Source: Mycobacterium sp. Root265
GTDB lineage: Bacteria > Actinomycetota > Actinomycetes > Mycobacteriales > Mycobacteriaceae
DNA length: 64,000 nucleotides
Assembly: GCF_001428895.1 (NCBI RefSeq)
Contig: NZ_LMJA01000012.1
Coordinates: forward strand, 1,313 to 65,312
Direction of reading: 5' to 3'
Part shown: one piece after another, positions 1 to 8,277 of the stretch
Numbering within the stretch: position 1 is the stretch's first letter
Layout: every line of letters starts with the position of its first letter
The notes under the pieces: generated by a model
What the model was told of the DNA's origin: nothing
Databases searched by the model: none
Seen by the model: only the letters and a program-made list of their open reading frames with translations
Position numbers and translations under genes: made by a program

Positions 1-50
1 CACGGACCTACCGCGACCGTGAACCCCATCCGGCATCATCAGTGTGAGCG

Positions 51-89
51 ATGTCTTGAGACATATGTGTACGCGATGTCCCGAGACAC
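51..89. promoter_or_regulatory. Tandem palindromes, probable repressor site
   Basis: Two similar dyads lie 25 bp apart: ATGTCTTGAGACAT at 51-64 (perfect 6-bp arms) and the imperfect ATGTCCCGAGACAC at 76-89. They sit beyond the 3' end of the leftward LLM gene, so they would serve a gene outside the window to the left. The binding protein is not identifiable. The rest of 1-123 shows no coding signal. Confidence 0.4.
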
Positions 90-123
90 CACATCGGAAT
101 GGTTCCGACGAAAACTCCACAAA

Positions 124-1161
124 TCACTGTCGGTACGTGGTCACGATCGGTTCGAGCTCGTCCGGGGTCGCGCCGTGCATGATGACCGCGTCCGCGCCGT
201 AGTCGAACTCCTTGCGGATCCGGTCCACACACTGCTGCGCCGAACCGGTCGCCGACGGTTCCAGCCACTCGTCGGGAATCAGCGTGGCGATGTGCTCGAT
301 CTGTTCGGCCGTGCCCTTGTGGTCGATTCCGCCGCCGATGGACTGCACCACGGGGTCGTCGCGGAAGCGTTGCAGCACTCCGGGATCCCAGCCGTTCGTG
401 TTGACCAGCAGATCGCCGTAACCCTGCAGGTAGGTGGCGAGCCGCGCCACGGTCTTCTTCAGCCGCAGTTCCTCGGGCAGGTGATCGCCGACGGTGGCGA
501 AACAGGACCACACCCGTACGTCGTCGGGATTGCGGCCGGCCTGCTCGGCGGCGTCCTTGACCGTCTTCACCGCGCGCTGCAGGGTCTCCGGCGTGAAGTA
601 GGTGTGCAGGATGACATCGTCGAATTCGCGGCCACCGAGCGCGAGGGTCTGCGGCCCGAACGCCACGATCGCCAGCCGGATGTCCTCCTTGAAGTCGGGG
701 TCCAGGAACAGCAGCTGATACTTGCCGATCGGACCGTCGTGATTGAAGATCAGCTCGCCGTGCCACAACCGGCGCATCACCTGAGCGAAATCCTCCATCT
801 GCGCCGTCGTCACCGGCGGCACGCCGAAGGCCCCGTACATCGCCGCGATCCCGCGGCCGAGCCCGAGGGTGAACCGGCCACCGGACAGCCGGTGCATGGT
901 GGTGGCCCACGACCCGGTGATGAGTGGGTGGCGGGTGTTGTGATTGGTTGCGGCGGTGGCGATCTGCATGCGGCTCGTGACAGCCAGGGCGGCACCGGTG
1001 AGCGACGACGCCTCCTTGACGTTCCAGCGCTCGGAGATGAACCCGGTGCCGAATCCGAGTTCCTCGCCGCGGCGGGCCTCGTCCATCAGCGTGGCCGGAC
1101 CCTCACCGCCGGCTCCCGCCAGCAGGTAGTAGCCCAGCTCGTCCAGTACCTTCTCGGTCAC
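124..1161 (-). CDS. LLM-class F420-dependent oxidoreductase
   Basis: A 345-residue TIM-barrel flavin/F420 oxidoreductase of the luciferase-like family. These enzymes use reduced or oxidised F420 for hydride transfer to ketones, alcohols or imines; the substrate here is unknown. The N-terminal strand, the GGRFTLGLGRG block (about residue 90) and the C-terminal segment with ADAVIMHG fit the family. The start chosen is GTG at 1161, because its GTGA overlaps the TGA of the upstream SnoaL gene (coupled translation); an upstream start would lie inside that gene. It is the last gene of a three-gene leftward operon with a kinase-like and a SnoaL-like protein. F420 rather than FMN use is inferred from family and host. 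Confidence 0.88.
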   Translation of the reverse strand: MTEKVLDELGYYLLAGAGGEGPATLMDEARRGEELGFGTGFISERWNVKEASSLTGAALAVTSRMQIATAATNHNTRHPLITGSWATTMHRLSGGRFTLGLGRGIAAMYGAFGVPPVTTAQMEDFAQVMRRLWHGELIFNHDGPIGKYQLLFLDPDFKEDIRLAIVAFGPQTLALGGREFDDVILHTYFTPETLQRAVKTVKDAAEQAGRNPDDVRVWSCFATVGDHLPEELRLKKTVARLATYLQGYGDLLVNTNGWDPGVLQRFRDDPVVQSIGGGIDHKGTAEQIEHIATLIPDEWLEPSATGSAQQCVDRIRKEFDYGADAVIMHGATPDELEPIVTTYRQ

Positions 1162-1529
1162 GCCCACACTCCTTGTTTGTAGCCACAATTCCAGACCTCG
1201 GTGATCCGCCCATCGATCACCCGGAAGATCTCCATACTGCCGATGGTCGTCTCGGTGCCGTCGGTGAGCCTCATCGGCGACTGGTACACGATCGCCACAT
1301 GCTCGCCGTCATCCCCGGCAACGACCAGGTTCAGATCGAACCGGATGCTCTCGAACATCGCCCAGTGGTCCACTACCCTGCTGACCGCCTCGGCGTGGGT
1401 CAGCACCGTGACCTCGCCGACGTCGTGACGGGTGACGGTGTCCCCCAACAGTTCATCGGCCAGCGCGAAGTCACGCTCGTTCCACACCACCAGGTTGTAC
1501 TGCTCGACGACCTCACGGGCGGTTCTCAT
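1158..1529 (-). CDS. SnoaL-like (NTF2-fold) protein
   Basis: A 123-residue protein of the SnoaL/NTF2 cone-fold family, which includes small isomerases, cyclases and hydrolases acting on hydrophobic compounds. The N-terminal helix (REVVEQYNLVVWNERDF), the central strands and the GSMEIFRVIDGRITEVWN end are typical. The ATG at 1529 overlaps the kinase stop as ATGA, and its own stop overlaps the next start as GTGA, so the three genes form a tight coupled operon. Catalysis versus simple binding cannot be decided; no function should be transferred beyond the fold. Confidence 0.82.
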   Translation of the reverse strand: MRTAREVVEQYNLVVWNERDFALADELLGDTVTRHDVGEVTVLTHAEAVSRVVDHWAMFESIRFDLNLVVAGDDGEHVAIVYQSPMRLTDGTETTIGSMEIFRVIDGRITEVWNCGYKQGVWA

Positions 1530-2593
1530 ACGTCGAACTCCTCCAGTGCCGCGATCTCGTCGATGGCGGCGACTGCCCGGTCGATCAGGGTGACGCAGAG
1601 CCGTCGCGATCGCTCGGGCACCACATCCCAGGTCAGCAGCGCCACCACCGGCATGAACAGCAGCAGCGCGACGGCGAAGCGGTAGTCCCGCCATACCTGC
1701 TCGAACTCGTAGTCGGTGACCCCGCGGCTTCTCAGCGCGGCGACGTACTCGCGGACCAGCGCATCGTCCTGGCCCCGGCGCACCGATGTGGGTAGTCCCT
1801 GGCTCACCAGGTAGGCGATGTCGGCGGCGCCCGCACCCCGCACCGCGAGCTGGAAGTCGACGATCTTGAGCTCGTCGCCCCGGAAGAAGAGATTGTCCGC
1901 CCGGATGTCCCCGTGCAGCAGCATCGTCCGCTGCGACAGTGCGTCCAGTGCCTGCGGCGCCAGTTCGGCGAACCGGTCCGCGAAGCGCGCCACCGCGGGC
2001 GGCACCGGCTGACCCGTCTTATCCAGGTAGAGCTGCCAACCCGGGGTGAAGGCCGGCAGGAACAGGTCGCGGGTCAGTGGGTTGTCGATATTCGGAAACT
2101 CCTGCAGACCAACGGTTTGTGGGTTCCGCTGCGACCAGGCGTGCAGATCGGCCAGCGCGGCGATACACAGCGTGGTGCGTTTGATCGACAGCCCGGCCAG
2201 GTGGTCGGCGTTGTCCCACTCGCACAGATCCTCCAGCACCAGCACGAAGGTGTCACCGTCGATGCGCGCCACATGGCAGGCGGGCGTGGAGATCGGTGCC
2301 TCAGGTGCGATGTGACGGTAGAACGCCAGCTCCCTGCGGTATCCGCCGAGCAGTTCCATACCGCCGCGCGCCTCCGAGTCCGCGGGCAGCTTCACGATCA
2401 CCGACGTCGGCAGGGTGGAATCGCCGCTCAGCGCCACGCGGTACAGCCGCGCGGAGAACCCGGTGTCCTCGGCAATCCGATGCGCCTGCACCGAGGTGAC
2501 GGTCGCATCTGCGGGCAACGCGTCGGTGAGCCACCGCGCGGTGATCTCGTCGATGCTCGACGGGACCGCGACGGGTACAGCGGGTGATGTCAT
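1526..2593 (-). CDS. APH-fold phosphotransferase (small-molecule kinase)
   Basis: A 355-residue aminoglycoside-phosphotransferase-fold protein. The catalytic loop LLHGDIRADNLFF and the metal-binding IVDFQLA (the DFQ variant of DFG) are both present, so it should be active. In actinobacterial catabolic clusters such kinases are thought to phosphorylate hydroxyl groups on small molecules or hydroxyacyl-CoAs rather than antibiotics; that is inference here. The start chosen is ATG at 2593, which follows a clear GGAGG ribosome site. It is first in its operon, divergent from the TetR gene at 2660, with a long perfect inverted repeat in the shared promoter, so that TetR is the probable regulator. 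Confidence 0.85.
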   Translation of the reverse strand: MTSPAVPVAVPSSIDEITARWLTDALPADATVTSVQAHRIAEDTGFSARLYRVALSGDSTLPTSVIVKLPADSEARGGMELLGGYRRELAFYRHIAPEAPISTPACHVARIDGDTFVLVLEDLCEWDNADHLAGLSIKRTTLCIAALADLHAWSQRNPQTVGLQEFPNIDNPLTRDLFLPAFTPGWQLYLDKTGQPVPPAVARFADRFAELAPQALDALSQRTMLLHGDIRADNLFFRGDELKIVDFQLAVRGAGAADIAYLVSQGLPTSVRRGQDDALVREYVAALRSRGVTDYEFEQVWRDYRFAVALLLFMPVVALLTWDVVPERSRRLCVTLIDRAVAAIDEIAALEEFDV

Positions 2594-2614
2594 CCTTGAC
2601 CTCCGCAGAAATTT

Positions 2615-2647
2615 GACGCTCGACAACTAAGTTAGTTGTCGAGCGTC
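2615..2647. promoter_or_regulatory. Perfect 15-bp inverted repeat, TetR operator
   Basis: Arms GACGCTCGACAACTA and TAGTTGTCGAGCGTC pair perfectly around AGT in the short gap between the leftward kinase operon and the rightward TetR gene at 2660. Position and symmetry indicate autoregulation plus control of the kinase/SnoaL/LLM operon. The dyad is unlike the TACTGTAA sites found elsewhere in the window, so it belongs to another regulator. Confidence 0.75.
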
Positions 2648-2659
2648 TAATATGCAAGG

Positions 2660-3259
2660 GTGTCCGAGCGCCTCACCCAGTATCAGCGTGTGGAACAGTC
2701 CTCGCGCCTGCTGTTGCAGGCCGCCGCCGAACTGATCGTCGAAAAGGGCTGGGAGGCAACCACGGCCGCGGAGATCGGGCGGCGCGCCGGCTACAGCAGA
2801 GCGATGGTGCACGCCCGCTATGGCAGCAAGGACGCCATCCTGGAGGCGTTTCAGCAGGTGTATGTGGCACGGCTGAATCCCGACCCCGAGCCGGGTTCCA
2901 CCGGCCTGGCACAGGTGCTTGCCCATTTCGACCGGGTGCAGGAGATCAACGCCGAGGACCCGTCGGTGACGCGGGCCATGTTCGTCTCCGCCTTCGAGGC
3001 CGTGAAGACGAGTTCACCTCTGCGCGAAGGGGTCCGCGACCAACTCAGCGGCGCGGCGAAGAAGGTGGACGCCGGGGTGCGGGCCGGCATCGCCGACGGA
3101 TCACTGCGCGCCGACATCGACGCCGACGCCGCGGTGCGCGACATCACCGGTTCGATCTTCGGCATCGCGTTCCAGTGGGTGGTGCTTCCGGAGGAACACG
3201 ACCTCGATCACGAGATCAACTGCGTTCGGACACGCATCATCTCCACCTACGGCAGCTAG
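2660..3259 (+). CDS. TetR-family transcriptional regulator
   Basis: A 199-residue TetR repressor. Helix-turn-helix residues about 35-60 (TTAAEIGRRAGYSRAMVHARYGSKDAIL) are followed by a variable ligand domain. GTG at 2660 is the likely start. It is transcribed away from the APH-fold kinase operon, and the perfect 33-bp dyad just upstream is its probable operator. Its stop overlaps the stop of the convergent hydrolase by 3 bp. The ligand is unknown; co-regulation suggests an intermediate of the neighbouring pathway. Confidence 0.88.
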   Translation: MSERLTQYQRVEQSSRLLLQAAAELIVEKGWEATTAAEIGRRAGYSRAMVHARYGSKDAILEAFQQVYVARLNPDPEPGSTGLAQVLAHFDRVQEINAEDPSVTRAMFVSAFEAVKTSSPLREGVRDQLSGAAKKVDAGVRAGIADGSLRADIDADAAVRDITGSIFGIAFQWVVLPEEHDLDHEINCVRTRIISTYGS

Positions 3260-4332
3260 GCCAACAGGAACCGCTCGGTCGCGGTCTGCACACCACCGGA
3301 GAACAGATGCCCGACATGGCTGCCGTCATGCCAGTGCAACTCACCGCCCCAGCGCTCGTGCATCGCCAGCGCCGAGCTGCGCATCGCCATCTGGTCGTGC
3401 CAGGCGCCCACGATCAGCCGCCGGTCGGTGACCGGTGTGGTCGCCAACGGATCGATCACCGAGGTCATCGCCGACACCGTGTCGGACTGCAGCTGCTCGG
3501 CGGCGCTGCGGCCGGCCTGGCCCCAGCGGCCCAGATGCAGTCCGATCATCGCGTTGAGCCCGAGGATTGGGGTGTACAACGCCACCGCGCCGACGCGGGC
3601 GTCCAGGCGCGACACCAGCGCGGCGACCGCACTGCCCAGCGACAACCCCGAGACCGTCACCGATCCCGAATCGGCTGCCAGCCAACCGATCAGCGCGCGC
3701 ACCTCGGACACCACTCGCATCGTCCCCGCCACGTTGGCCAGCGGGTCCCGCGCCGGATACTCCGGCCATTCCCGCCGCCGGACACCGTGCCCGGGCTGCA
3801 CCGGGAGCGCGACGTTGAAACCCAGCGCATCCAGTCTGCGCACCCGCGCCACCATGAGATCCATCGGGTCACCCTGGCCGGCACCGTGGATCCAGACCAC
3901 CCAGGGTCGCTGTTCGTCACGCCGGTACAGCCGCACCCGCGCCGTCGCCACCCCGCCGTGGCCATCGGCCAGCAGCGACTCCGGCAGGGCCGGGGTGTGT
4001 ACGAAGCTCAGCTCCTCGAACCGCAGCGCCCCGAAGGTCCGCCGCTCGATGCTGTCGACGTGCAGTGGCTCCGGATCGCGGTGCGCCCCGGCCACACCGA
4101 GTTCGCCGAGCTCGGTGGCGGCATCGACATAGGCCGCCAGTGGGCGCGGCAGCTCGGGCGGCGGACCGGTCAATGTCATCCCGGTGACCACCAGCTCGTC
4201 GAGTGCGACCTCACCGAGTTGCCGTAATCCGGCCCGCGACAACCTGTGCCAATCTCCGGAACCGTTGAGCGCGCCGACCGAGCGCGGCAGCACCCCGCCG
4301 AGTTCCCACGCGATCTGGATGGCTCTACGCAA
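3256..4332 (-). CDS. Alpha/beta hydrolase
   Basis: An alpha/beta hydrolase of about 358 residues. The oxyanion region VVWIHGAGQG (about 145-154), the nucleophile elbow GLSLG (serine about 231), an aspartate near GAWHDQ and a histidine in GSHVGH near the C-terminus give a full catalytic set. The N-terminal ~130 residues are a family-specific extension. The start is uncertain: TTG at 4332 overlaps the end of the upstream flavoprotein gene by 8 bp, and the frame upstream of that lies inside the neighbour. It is last in the SDR/SnoaL/epimerase/BVMO-like operon. It could hydrolyse the ester or lactone made by the flavoprotein (inference). Confidence 0.8.
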   Translation of the reverse strand: MRRAIQIAWELGGVLPRSVGALNGSGDWHRLSRAGLRQLGEVALDELVVTGMTLTGPPPELPRPLAAYVDAATELGELGVAGAHRDPEPLHVDSIERRTFGALRFEELSFVHTPALPESLLADGHGGVATARVRLYRRDEQRPWVVWIHGAGQGDPMDLMVARVRRLDALGFNVALPVQPGHGVRRREWPEYPARDPLANVAGTMRVVSEVRALIGWLAADSGSVTVSGLSLGSAVAALVSRLDARVGAVALYTPILGLNAMIGLHLGRWGQAGRSAAEQLQSDTVSAMTSVIDPLATTPVTDRRLIVGAWHDQMAMRSSALAMHERWGGELHWHDGSHVGHLFSGGVQTATERFLLA

Positions 4333-5935
4333 GGGTGAACCCCTGATAGCCCTGGGCCGCGATCTCATCGCAGCGCCGCCGGTACTCCGGGATGCCCGCC
4401 GTGTAACCCATGTACATCCGCTTCTTGCCGGGCACGTTGGCGCCGTTGTACCAGGAGTTGCACGACGGATGCACCAGTACCGTCGCCGCGACCAGCGAGG
4501 TGGCGTGCTCGATCCATTCGTGCTGCGCCTCGACCTGTGCGTCGATGGTCCGGTAGCCGTGTTCGCGCAGGTGGCCGATGCAGTCCGCGATCCACTCGAT
4601 GTGCTGTTCCATCGCTGCGATGAAATTCGTTGCCGCAGAGGGACTCCCCGGCCCCTGCACGGTGAACAGATTGGGGAACCCCGCCACGGCCAGACCGAGA
4701 TAGGACAGCGGCCCCTCCTCGGCCCAGTAGTCGCCGAGCAGCGCACCGTCACGGCCGCGCACCTTCATCTTGCTCAACGCGCCGGTCATGGCGTCGAATC
4801 CGGTGGCGTAGACGATGACGTCCAGGTCGATATCGCGTGCTCCGGTGGAAATCCCGGTCTCGGTCACCGCGCGGATCGGGTTCGCACGCAGATCCACCAA
4901 CGTCACATTGTCGCGATTGAAGGTTTCGTAGTAGCCCTGATCGATGATCGGGCGCTTACAGGCGAACGGGTGGGTGGGCACCAGGGCGACGGCGGTGTCC
5001 GGATCCGTCACGATCCGTGCGATCGCCTCGCCGTACAGGGCGGTGGCCATCCGGTTGGCCTCGATATCGAAGAAGACGTCACCCCAGTTGAGCGCGCCCA
5101 TGACACCGCGCTCCTCGATGGCCCGCAGTTGCTCCTCCCGGGTTGCCGTCTTGATCGGGGGGCTGGCCAGCATGTCGAGCAACACCGAGAATGCGGACAG
5201 CCGGGCCGCACCCACCGGATGCGCACGCTGAGCCGCGCGGATGTCCGCATAGCCGGCCTTCAGATCATCCAGTTCGCCCGGGCCGAAGGCGCGTACGGTC
5301 CACGGCAGCGTGAACGCCGGCGAGCGCTGAAAGACGACGAGCTCACCGGCCTGCTGCGCGATCACCGGGATCATCTGCACCCCAGTCGATCCGGTGCCGA
5401 TGACACCGACCCGCTTGCCGGCCAGGTCGACGGCCTCGGCCGGCCACCGGCTGGTGAACAACGACTCGCCGGCGAAGGAGGCCACCCCGGGGATGTTCGG
5501 CTCCAGCGGAACCGACAGGATGCCCGAGGCCGCCACCACGAACTGCGCCTCGAAGGTCCTGCCGTCGGCCACCTCGAGCCGCCAGACCGCGTCGTCCTCG
5601 TCGAACGTCATGCCGAGCACCTCGGTGCCGAACGCAATATCGCGACGCAGGTCGAGCCGGTCGGCGACAAAGTTCAGATAGGCCTCGATCTCCGGTTGGG
5701 CCGGCATGGATTCGGTCCACACCCACTCCTGCTGGATCTCCTCGGAAAAGCTGTAGGAGTATTCGATGCTCTCGATATCGCAGCGGGCACCGGGGTAGCG
5801 GTTGACCAGCCAGGTGCCGCCCACCGCATCGGCCTTCTCCAGAACCGCCACCCGCAGGCCCTGTTCGCGCAGCTTGTGCAGTGCATACAGCCCGGAGAAC
5901 CCGGCCCCGACAATGATGACGTCATAACCGTGCAT
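4325..5935 (-). CDS. BVMO-like flavin monooxygenase, atypical fingerprint
   Basis: A 536-residue class B flavoprotein like bacterial Baeyer-Villiger monooxygenases, which insert oxygen next to a ketone using FAD and NADPH. FAD site GAGFSGLYALH (about 10-20), GGTWLVNRYPGARCD (about 39-53) and NADPH site GTGSTG are present. The Baeyer-Villiger fingerprint FxGxxxHxxxWP reads FAGESLFTSRWP at residues 154-165, so the histidine is phenylalanine (codon TTC). Activity may therefore be altered. ATG at 5935 was chosen because it begins directly at the Rossmann motif; it overlaps the upstream gene by 14 bp. Ketone to ester followed by the adjacent hydrolase is a plausible pair of steps, but inferred. 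Confidence 0.87.
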   Translation of the reverse strand: MHGYDVIIVGAGFSGLYALHKLREQGLRVAVLEKADAVGGTWLVNRYPGARCDIESIEYSYSFSEEIQQEWVWTESMPAQPEIEAYLNFVADRLDLRRDIAFGTEVLGMTFDEDDAVWRLEVADGRTFEAQFVVAASGILSVPLEPNIPGVASFAGESLFTSRWPAEAVDLAGKRVGVIGTGSTGVQMIPVIAQQAGELVVFQRSPAFTLPWTVRAFGPGELDDLKAGYADIRAAQRAHPVGAARLSAFSVLLDMLASPPIKTATREEQLRAIEERGVMGALNWGDVFFDIEANRMATALYGEAIARIVTDPDTAVALVPTHPFACKRPIIDQGYYETFNRDNVTLVDLRANPIRAVTETGISTGARDIDLDVIVYATGFDAMTGALSKMKVRGRDGALLGDYWAEEGPLSYLGLAVAGFPNLFTVQGPGSPSAATNFIAAMEQHIEWIADCIGHLREHGYRTIDAQVEAQHEWIEHATSLVAATVLVHPSCNSWYNGANVPGKKRMYMGYTAGIPEYRRRCDEIAAQGYQGFTLA

Positions 5936-6929
5936 GGTGTCTCTCCACGTAGAACTCTGCCGCCCGGGCAATGGCCTCGGTCGCCGGACCTGGTTGCCAG
6001 CCGAGCTCGCGGGTCGCCTTCGAATGATCCAGCGGTGAGGTGTGATCCAGCAGTCGCACCGAGGTGAGCGTCACCGGGGTGTCGCGGCGCAGCACTCTGC
6101 CGAGCAGCTCGCCGGTGGCACCGACCGCGTAGAGCACCTGCACCGGCAGCCCGATACGCGGGGCGCGTTCACCGACAGCGTGTGCCGCCGTGGCGAACAG
6201 CTCACGCTGACTGATATAGCGCTCGGAGACGATGTAGCGCTCCCCCGCCGTGCCGTGTTCGGCGGCCAGGACCAGCGCCTCTGCGGCGTCCTCGACGCCG
6301 ACGACCTCCGAGCCGACACCGTCGACGTAGACCGGCACCCGCCCCAGGGCCGCGGCGGCGATCATCGCACCGTGCGGGGTGGGTTGCCAATCGCGCGGAC
6401 CGTAGGTGTTGGACACGCACATCGCGACGGCGGGCAGTCCCCGCTCACGGGCGTAGCTCAGCACCAGATCTTCTGCCTGACGCCGTGATTCGACATAGGG
6501 ACCGCCGATCCCCGGCCAGTTGAACGGGTCGTCCTCGGTCGCTGCCCGGCCGTCGTCACCGACCGCCACCGCGCCGATCGTGCTGGTGAAGACGAACTTC
6601 GGTAACCCGGCGGCGACCGCGATGTCGAGCACGCCGCGCAGGCCCTCGACGTTGGTGCGGAACAGCGGAGCCGGATCACGAAGCCAGGCACGGGCATCCA
6701 CCACGCAGTAGAAGACGGCATCGCAGCCGTGCATCGCGATGCGCACCGCGTCGGTGTCGAAGATGTCACCGTAGTGACGGTCGACGTCGAGATCGTCGAT
6801 GGCGCGGGTGGAACTGCTTTCCCGCAACAGCACCCGTACCCGGTCACCGCGTTCGACGAGCTTGCGGGTGACATGGGAGCCCAGAAAGCCGCTGGCACCC
6901 ATCACCAGCACGGTGCGCTGCTCGGTCAC
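5922..6929 (-). CDS. NAD(P)-dependent epimerase/dehydratase (extended SDR)
   Basis: A 335-residue extended short-chain dehydrogenase resembling dihydroflavonol reductases and 3-beta-hydroxysteroid dehydrogenase-like proteins. GASGFLGSH (11-19) binds the cofactor, and the serine region FTSTIGAV precedes the active-site tyrosine. The usual YxxxK is YVESR, Tyr145/Arg149, so the catalytic lysine is arginine. It probably oxidises or reduces a hydroxyl/ketone on a hydrophobic ring substrate. Six bases separate it from the SnoaL gene upstream, and its end overlaps the BVMO-like gene, so it is co-transcribed. Confidence 0.84.
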   Translation of the reverse strand: MTEQRTVLVMGASGFLGSHVTRKLVERGDRVRVLLRESSSTRAIDDLDVDRHYGDIFDTDAVRIAMHGCDAVFYCVVDARAWLRDPAPLFRTNVEGLRGVLDIAVAAGLPKFVFTSTIGAVAVGDDGRAATEDDPFNWPGIGGPYVESRRQAEDLVLSYARERGLPAVAMCVSNTYGPRDWQPTPHGAMIAAAALGRVPVYVDGVGSEVVGVEDAAEALVLAAEHGTAGERYIVSERYISQRELFATAAHAVGERAPRIGLPVQVLYAVGATGELLGRVLRRDTPVTLTSVRLLDHTSPLDHSKATRELGWQPGPATEAIARAAEFYVERHHARL

Positions 6930-6935
6930 CGCAGG

Positions 6936-7370
6936 CTACTTCGCCTGGGTGAAGCGCAGGATGGTCCGGGTCAGGTGCAGGCTGGTGATGACCCAGCCAC
7001 CGTCGCGTTTCTCGTAGGTCTCGTGGTAGTGCCCGGCACCGAAAAGCTCACCGCCATCGGGAAACAACAGCAGATCTTCCATGGCCCAGATGGCCGACGC
7101 CGTGGTGTCCGAGGTGAGGTCGATCTCCGGGGTGTGCACGTGATGCTTGGTTTGCGCGTGCTCGACGCCGCCCAGCACCACCGGCACGAACGCGTCGAGC
7201 CCGTTCAGGTCGGGTGCGGTCTGGCCGTCCGCGCCGCCGGTGGAGATCGCCATGTCCAGCTTCACCACGACGTCATGGGCGAACAGTGCCTTCCACGCCT
7301 CGTAGTCCTTGGTGTCCAGGAACCGGCAGTACCGTGCCTTGAGCCGGCGAATCGCCTCGTAGTCGTCCAT
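6936..7370 (-). CDS. SnoaL_4-type NTF2-fold protein
   Basis: A 144-residue SnoaL-like protein. The N-terminal RRLKARYCRFLDTKDYEAWKAL pattern, the aspartate of LFAHDVV and the HHVHTPEI histidines match the SnoaL_4 group, which includes dehydratases and isomerases acting on ring compounds and many partners of Rieske and SDR enzymes. It is the second gene of the operon, one base after the mycofactocin-type SDR. It does not closely resemble the SnoaL protein at 1158. Confidence 0.84.
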   Translation of the reverse strand: MDDYEAIRRLKARYCRFLDTKDYEAWKALFAHDVVVKLDMAISTGGADGQTAPDLNGLDAFVPVVLGGVEHAQTKHHVHTPEIDLTSDTTASAIWAMEDLLLFPDGGELFGAGHYHETYEKRDGGWVITSLHLTRTILRFTQAK

Positions 7371-7371
7371 A

Positions 7372-8193
7372 TCAGAACTGTGCCATTCCGTTGTCGATGG
7401 ACAGCGCCACCGCGCTGATGTGGCGGGCCTCGTCGGAGGCCAGCCACGCCACCGACGCGGCGATGTCCTCGGGTTCGGCCATCCAGTTCGGGGTGAACGG
7501 GGTGCCCATCTGCACCAGCGGCGGGTTGGTCTCGAATGCCTTGCCGAGCGCGCCGACCATGTCTCCGGTGCCCATCGCGGTGTTCACCGGCCCGGGATGC
7601 ACGCTGTTCACCCGGATGTGGTGCTTGCCGAGCTCGGCGGCGAACGCACGCGCCATCCCGGTGACGGCGTGCTTACTGGCGGTGTAATGCACCATGAAGG
7701 CCTGCATCTTCACGCCCGCAAGCGAACTCACCAGGATGATCGAGCCGCCCTTGCCGCCGTCGATGATGTGCTGGGCGCCGGCCATCACCGTGTTCCAGGT
7801 GCCGGTGACGTTGATGTCGATGGTGTCGCGGAAGGACTCCGGGGTGATGTCGTGCCAGGCCTCGGGGATGGTGATGCCGGCGTTGGCGACGATGACATCG
7901 AGGCGGCCCAGTTCGGCGACGCCGTCGTCGACGGCGGACTTGAGGCCCTCGTAGTCACGCACATCCACAGCGCGGTGAAAGATCCGCCGCCCGCTGGCCT
8001 TGACCAGATCGACCGTTTCGGCGAACTCATCGGGGGTCGCCGACAGATAAGGCACCTTCGGCGGGAGCGGACCGGCGATGTCGACGGCGATGATGTCGGC
8101 GCCCTCGTTGGCCATCCGCACCGCATGGGCGCGGCCCTGGCCACGCGCGGCGCCGGTGATGAAGGCGACCCTGTCGGTCAACAACCCTGGCAT
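7372..8193 (-). CDS. Mycofactocin-coupled SDR family oxidoreductase
   Basis: A 273-residue short-chain dehydrogenase with TGAARGQGRAHAVRMA (about 13-28) and an insertion after the second strand (DIAGPLPPKVPYL onward). That insertion is the signature of the mycofactocin-associated SDR subfamily, whose NAD is tightly held and re-oxidised through mycofactocin. Ser156/157, Tyr170 and Lys174 complete the active site. It should oxidise an alcohol of the pathway substrate. ATG at 8193 has a good AAAGGAG site. It is the first gene of the leftward operon ending at 3256, divergent from the Rieske operon across a TACTGTAA-type operator. The mycofactocin genes are not in this window. Confidence 0.88.
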   Translation of the reverse strand: MPGLLTDRVAFITGAARGQGRAHAVRMANEGADIIAVDIAGPLPPKVPYLSATPDEFAETVDLVKASGRRIFHRAVDVRDYEGLKSAVDDGVAELGRLDVIVANAGITIPEAWHDITPESFRDTIDINVTGTWNTVMAGAQHIIDGGKGGSIILVSSLAGVKMQAFMVHYTASKHAVTGMARAFAAELGKHHIRVNSVHPGPVNTAMGTGDMVGALGKAFETNPPLVQMGTPFTPNWMAEPEDIAASVAWLASDEARHISAVALSIDNGMAQF

Positions 8194-8231
8194 CGTGCTC
8201 CTTTGCATTTCACGGCTCTTGCGGACGATAC

Positions 8232-8250
8232 TACTGTAAGCTGTTCAGTA
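8232..8250. promoter_or_regulatory. TACTGTAA-type operator, copy 1
   Basis: TACTGTAAGCTGTTCAGTA matches the consensus TACTGTAAnnnTTACAGTA at 14 of 16 defined positions. It lies in the divergent promoter between the mycofactocin SDR operon and the Rieske/isochorismatase/ligase operon, so one protein bound here could control both. Confidence 0.65.
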
Positions 8251-8277
8251 GCAGGTTCGGATCTGGAAGGTGTTCCC

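Noticed and set aside
8-910. A 300-codon open frame on the minus strand at the left edge
   Set aside because: It is a shadow of the LLM gene: arginine/alanine-rich with no domain, caused by high GC content.
7420-8277. Long rightward open frame before the Rieske gene
   Set aside because: It runs antisense through the SDR gene and across the operator; the Rieske protein begins at GTG 8278 with a ribosome site.
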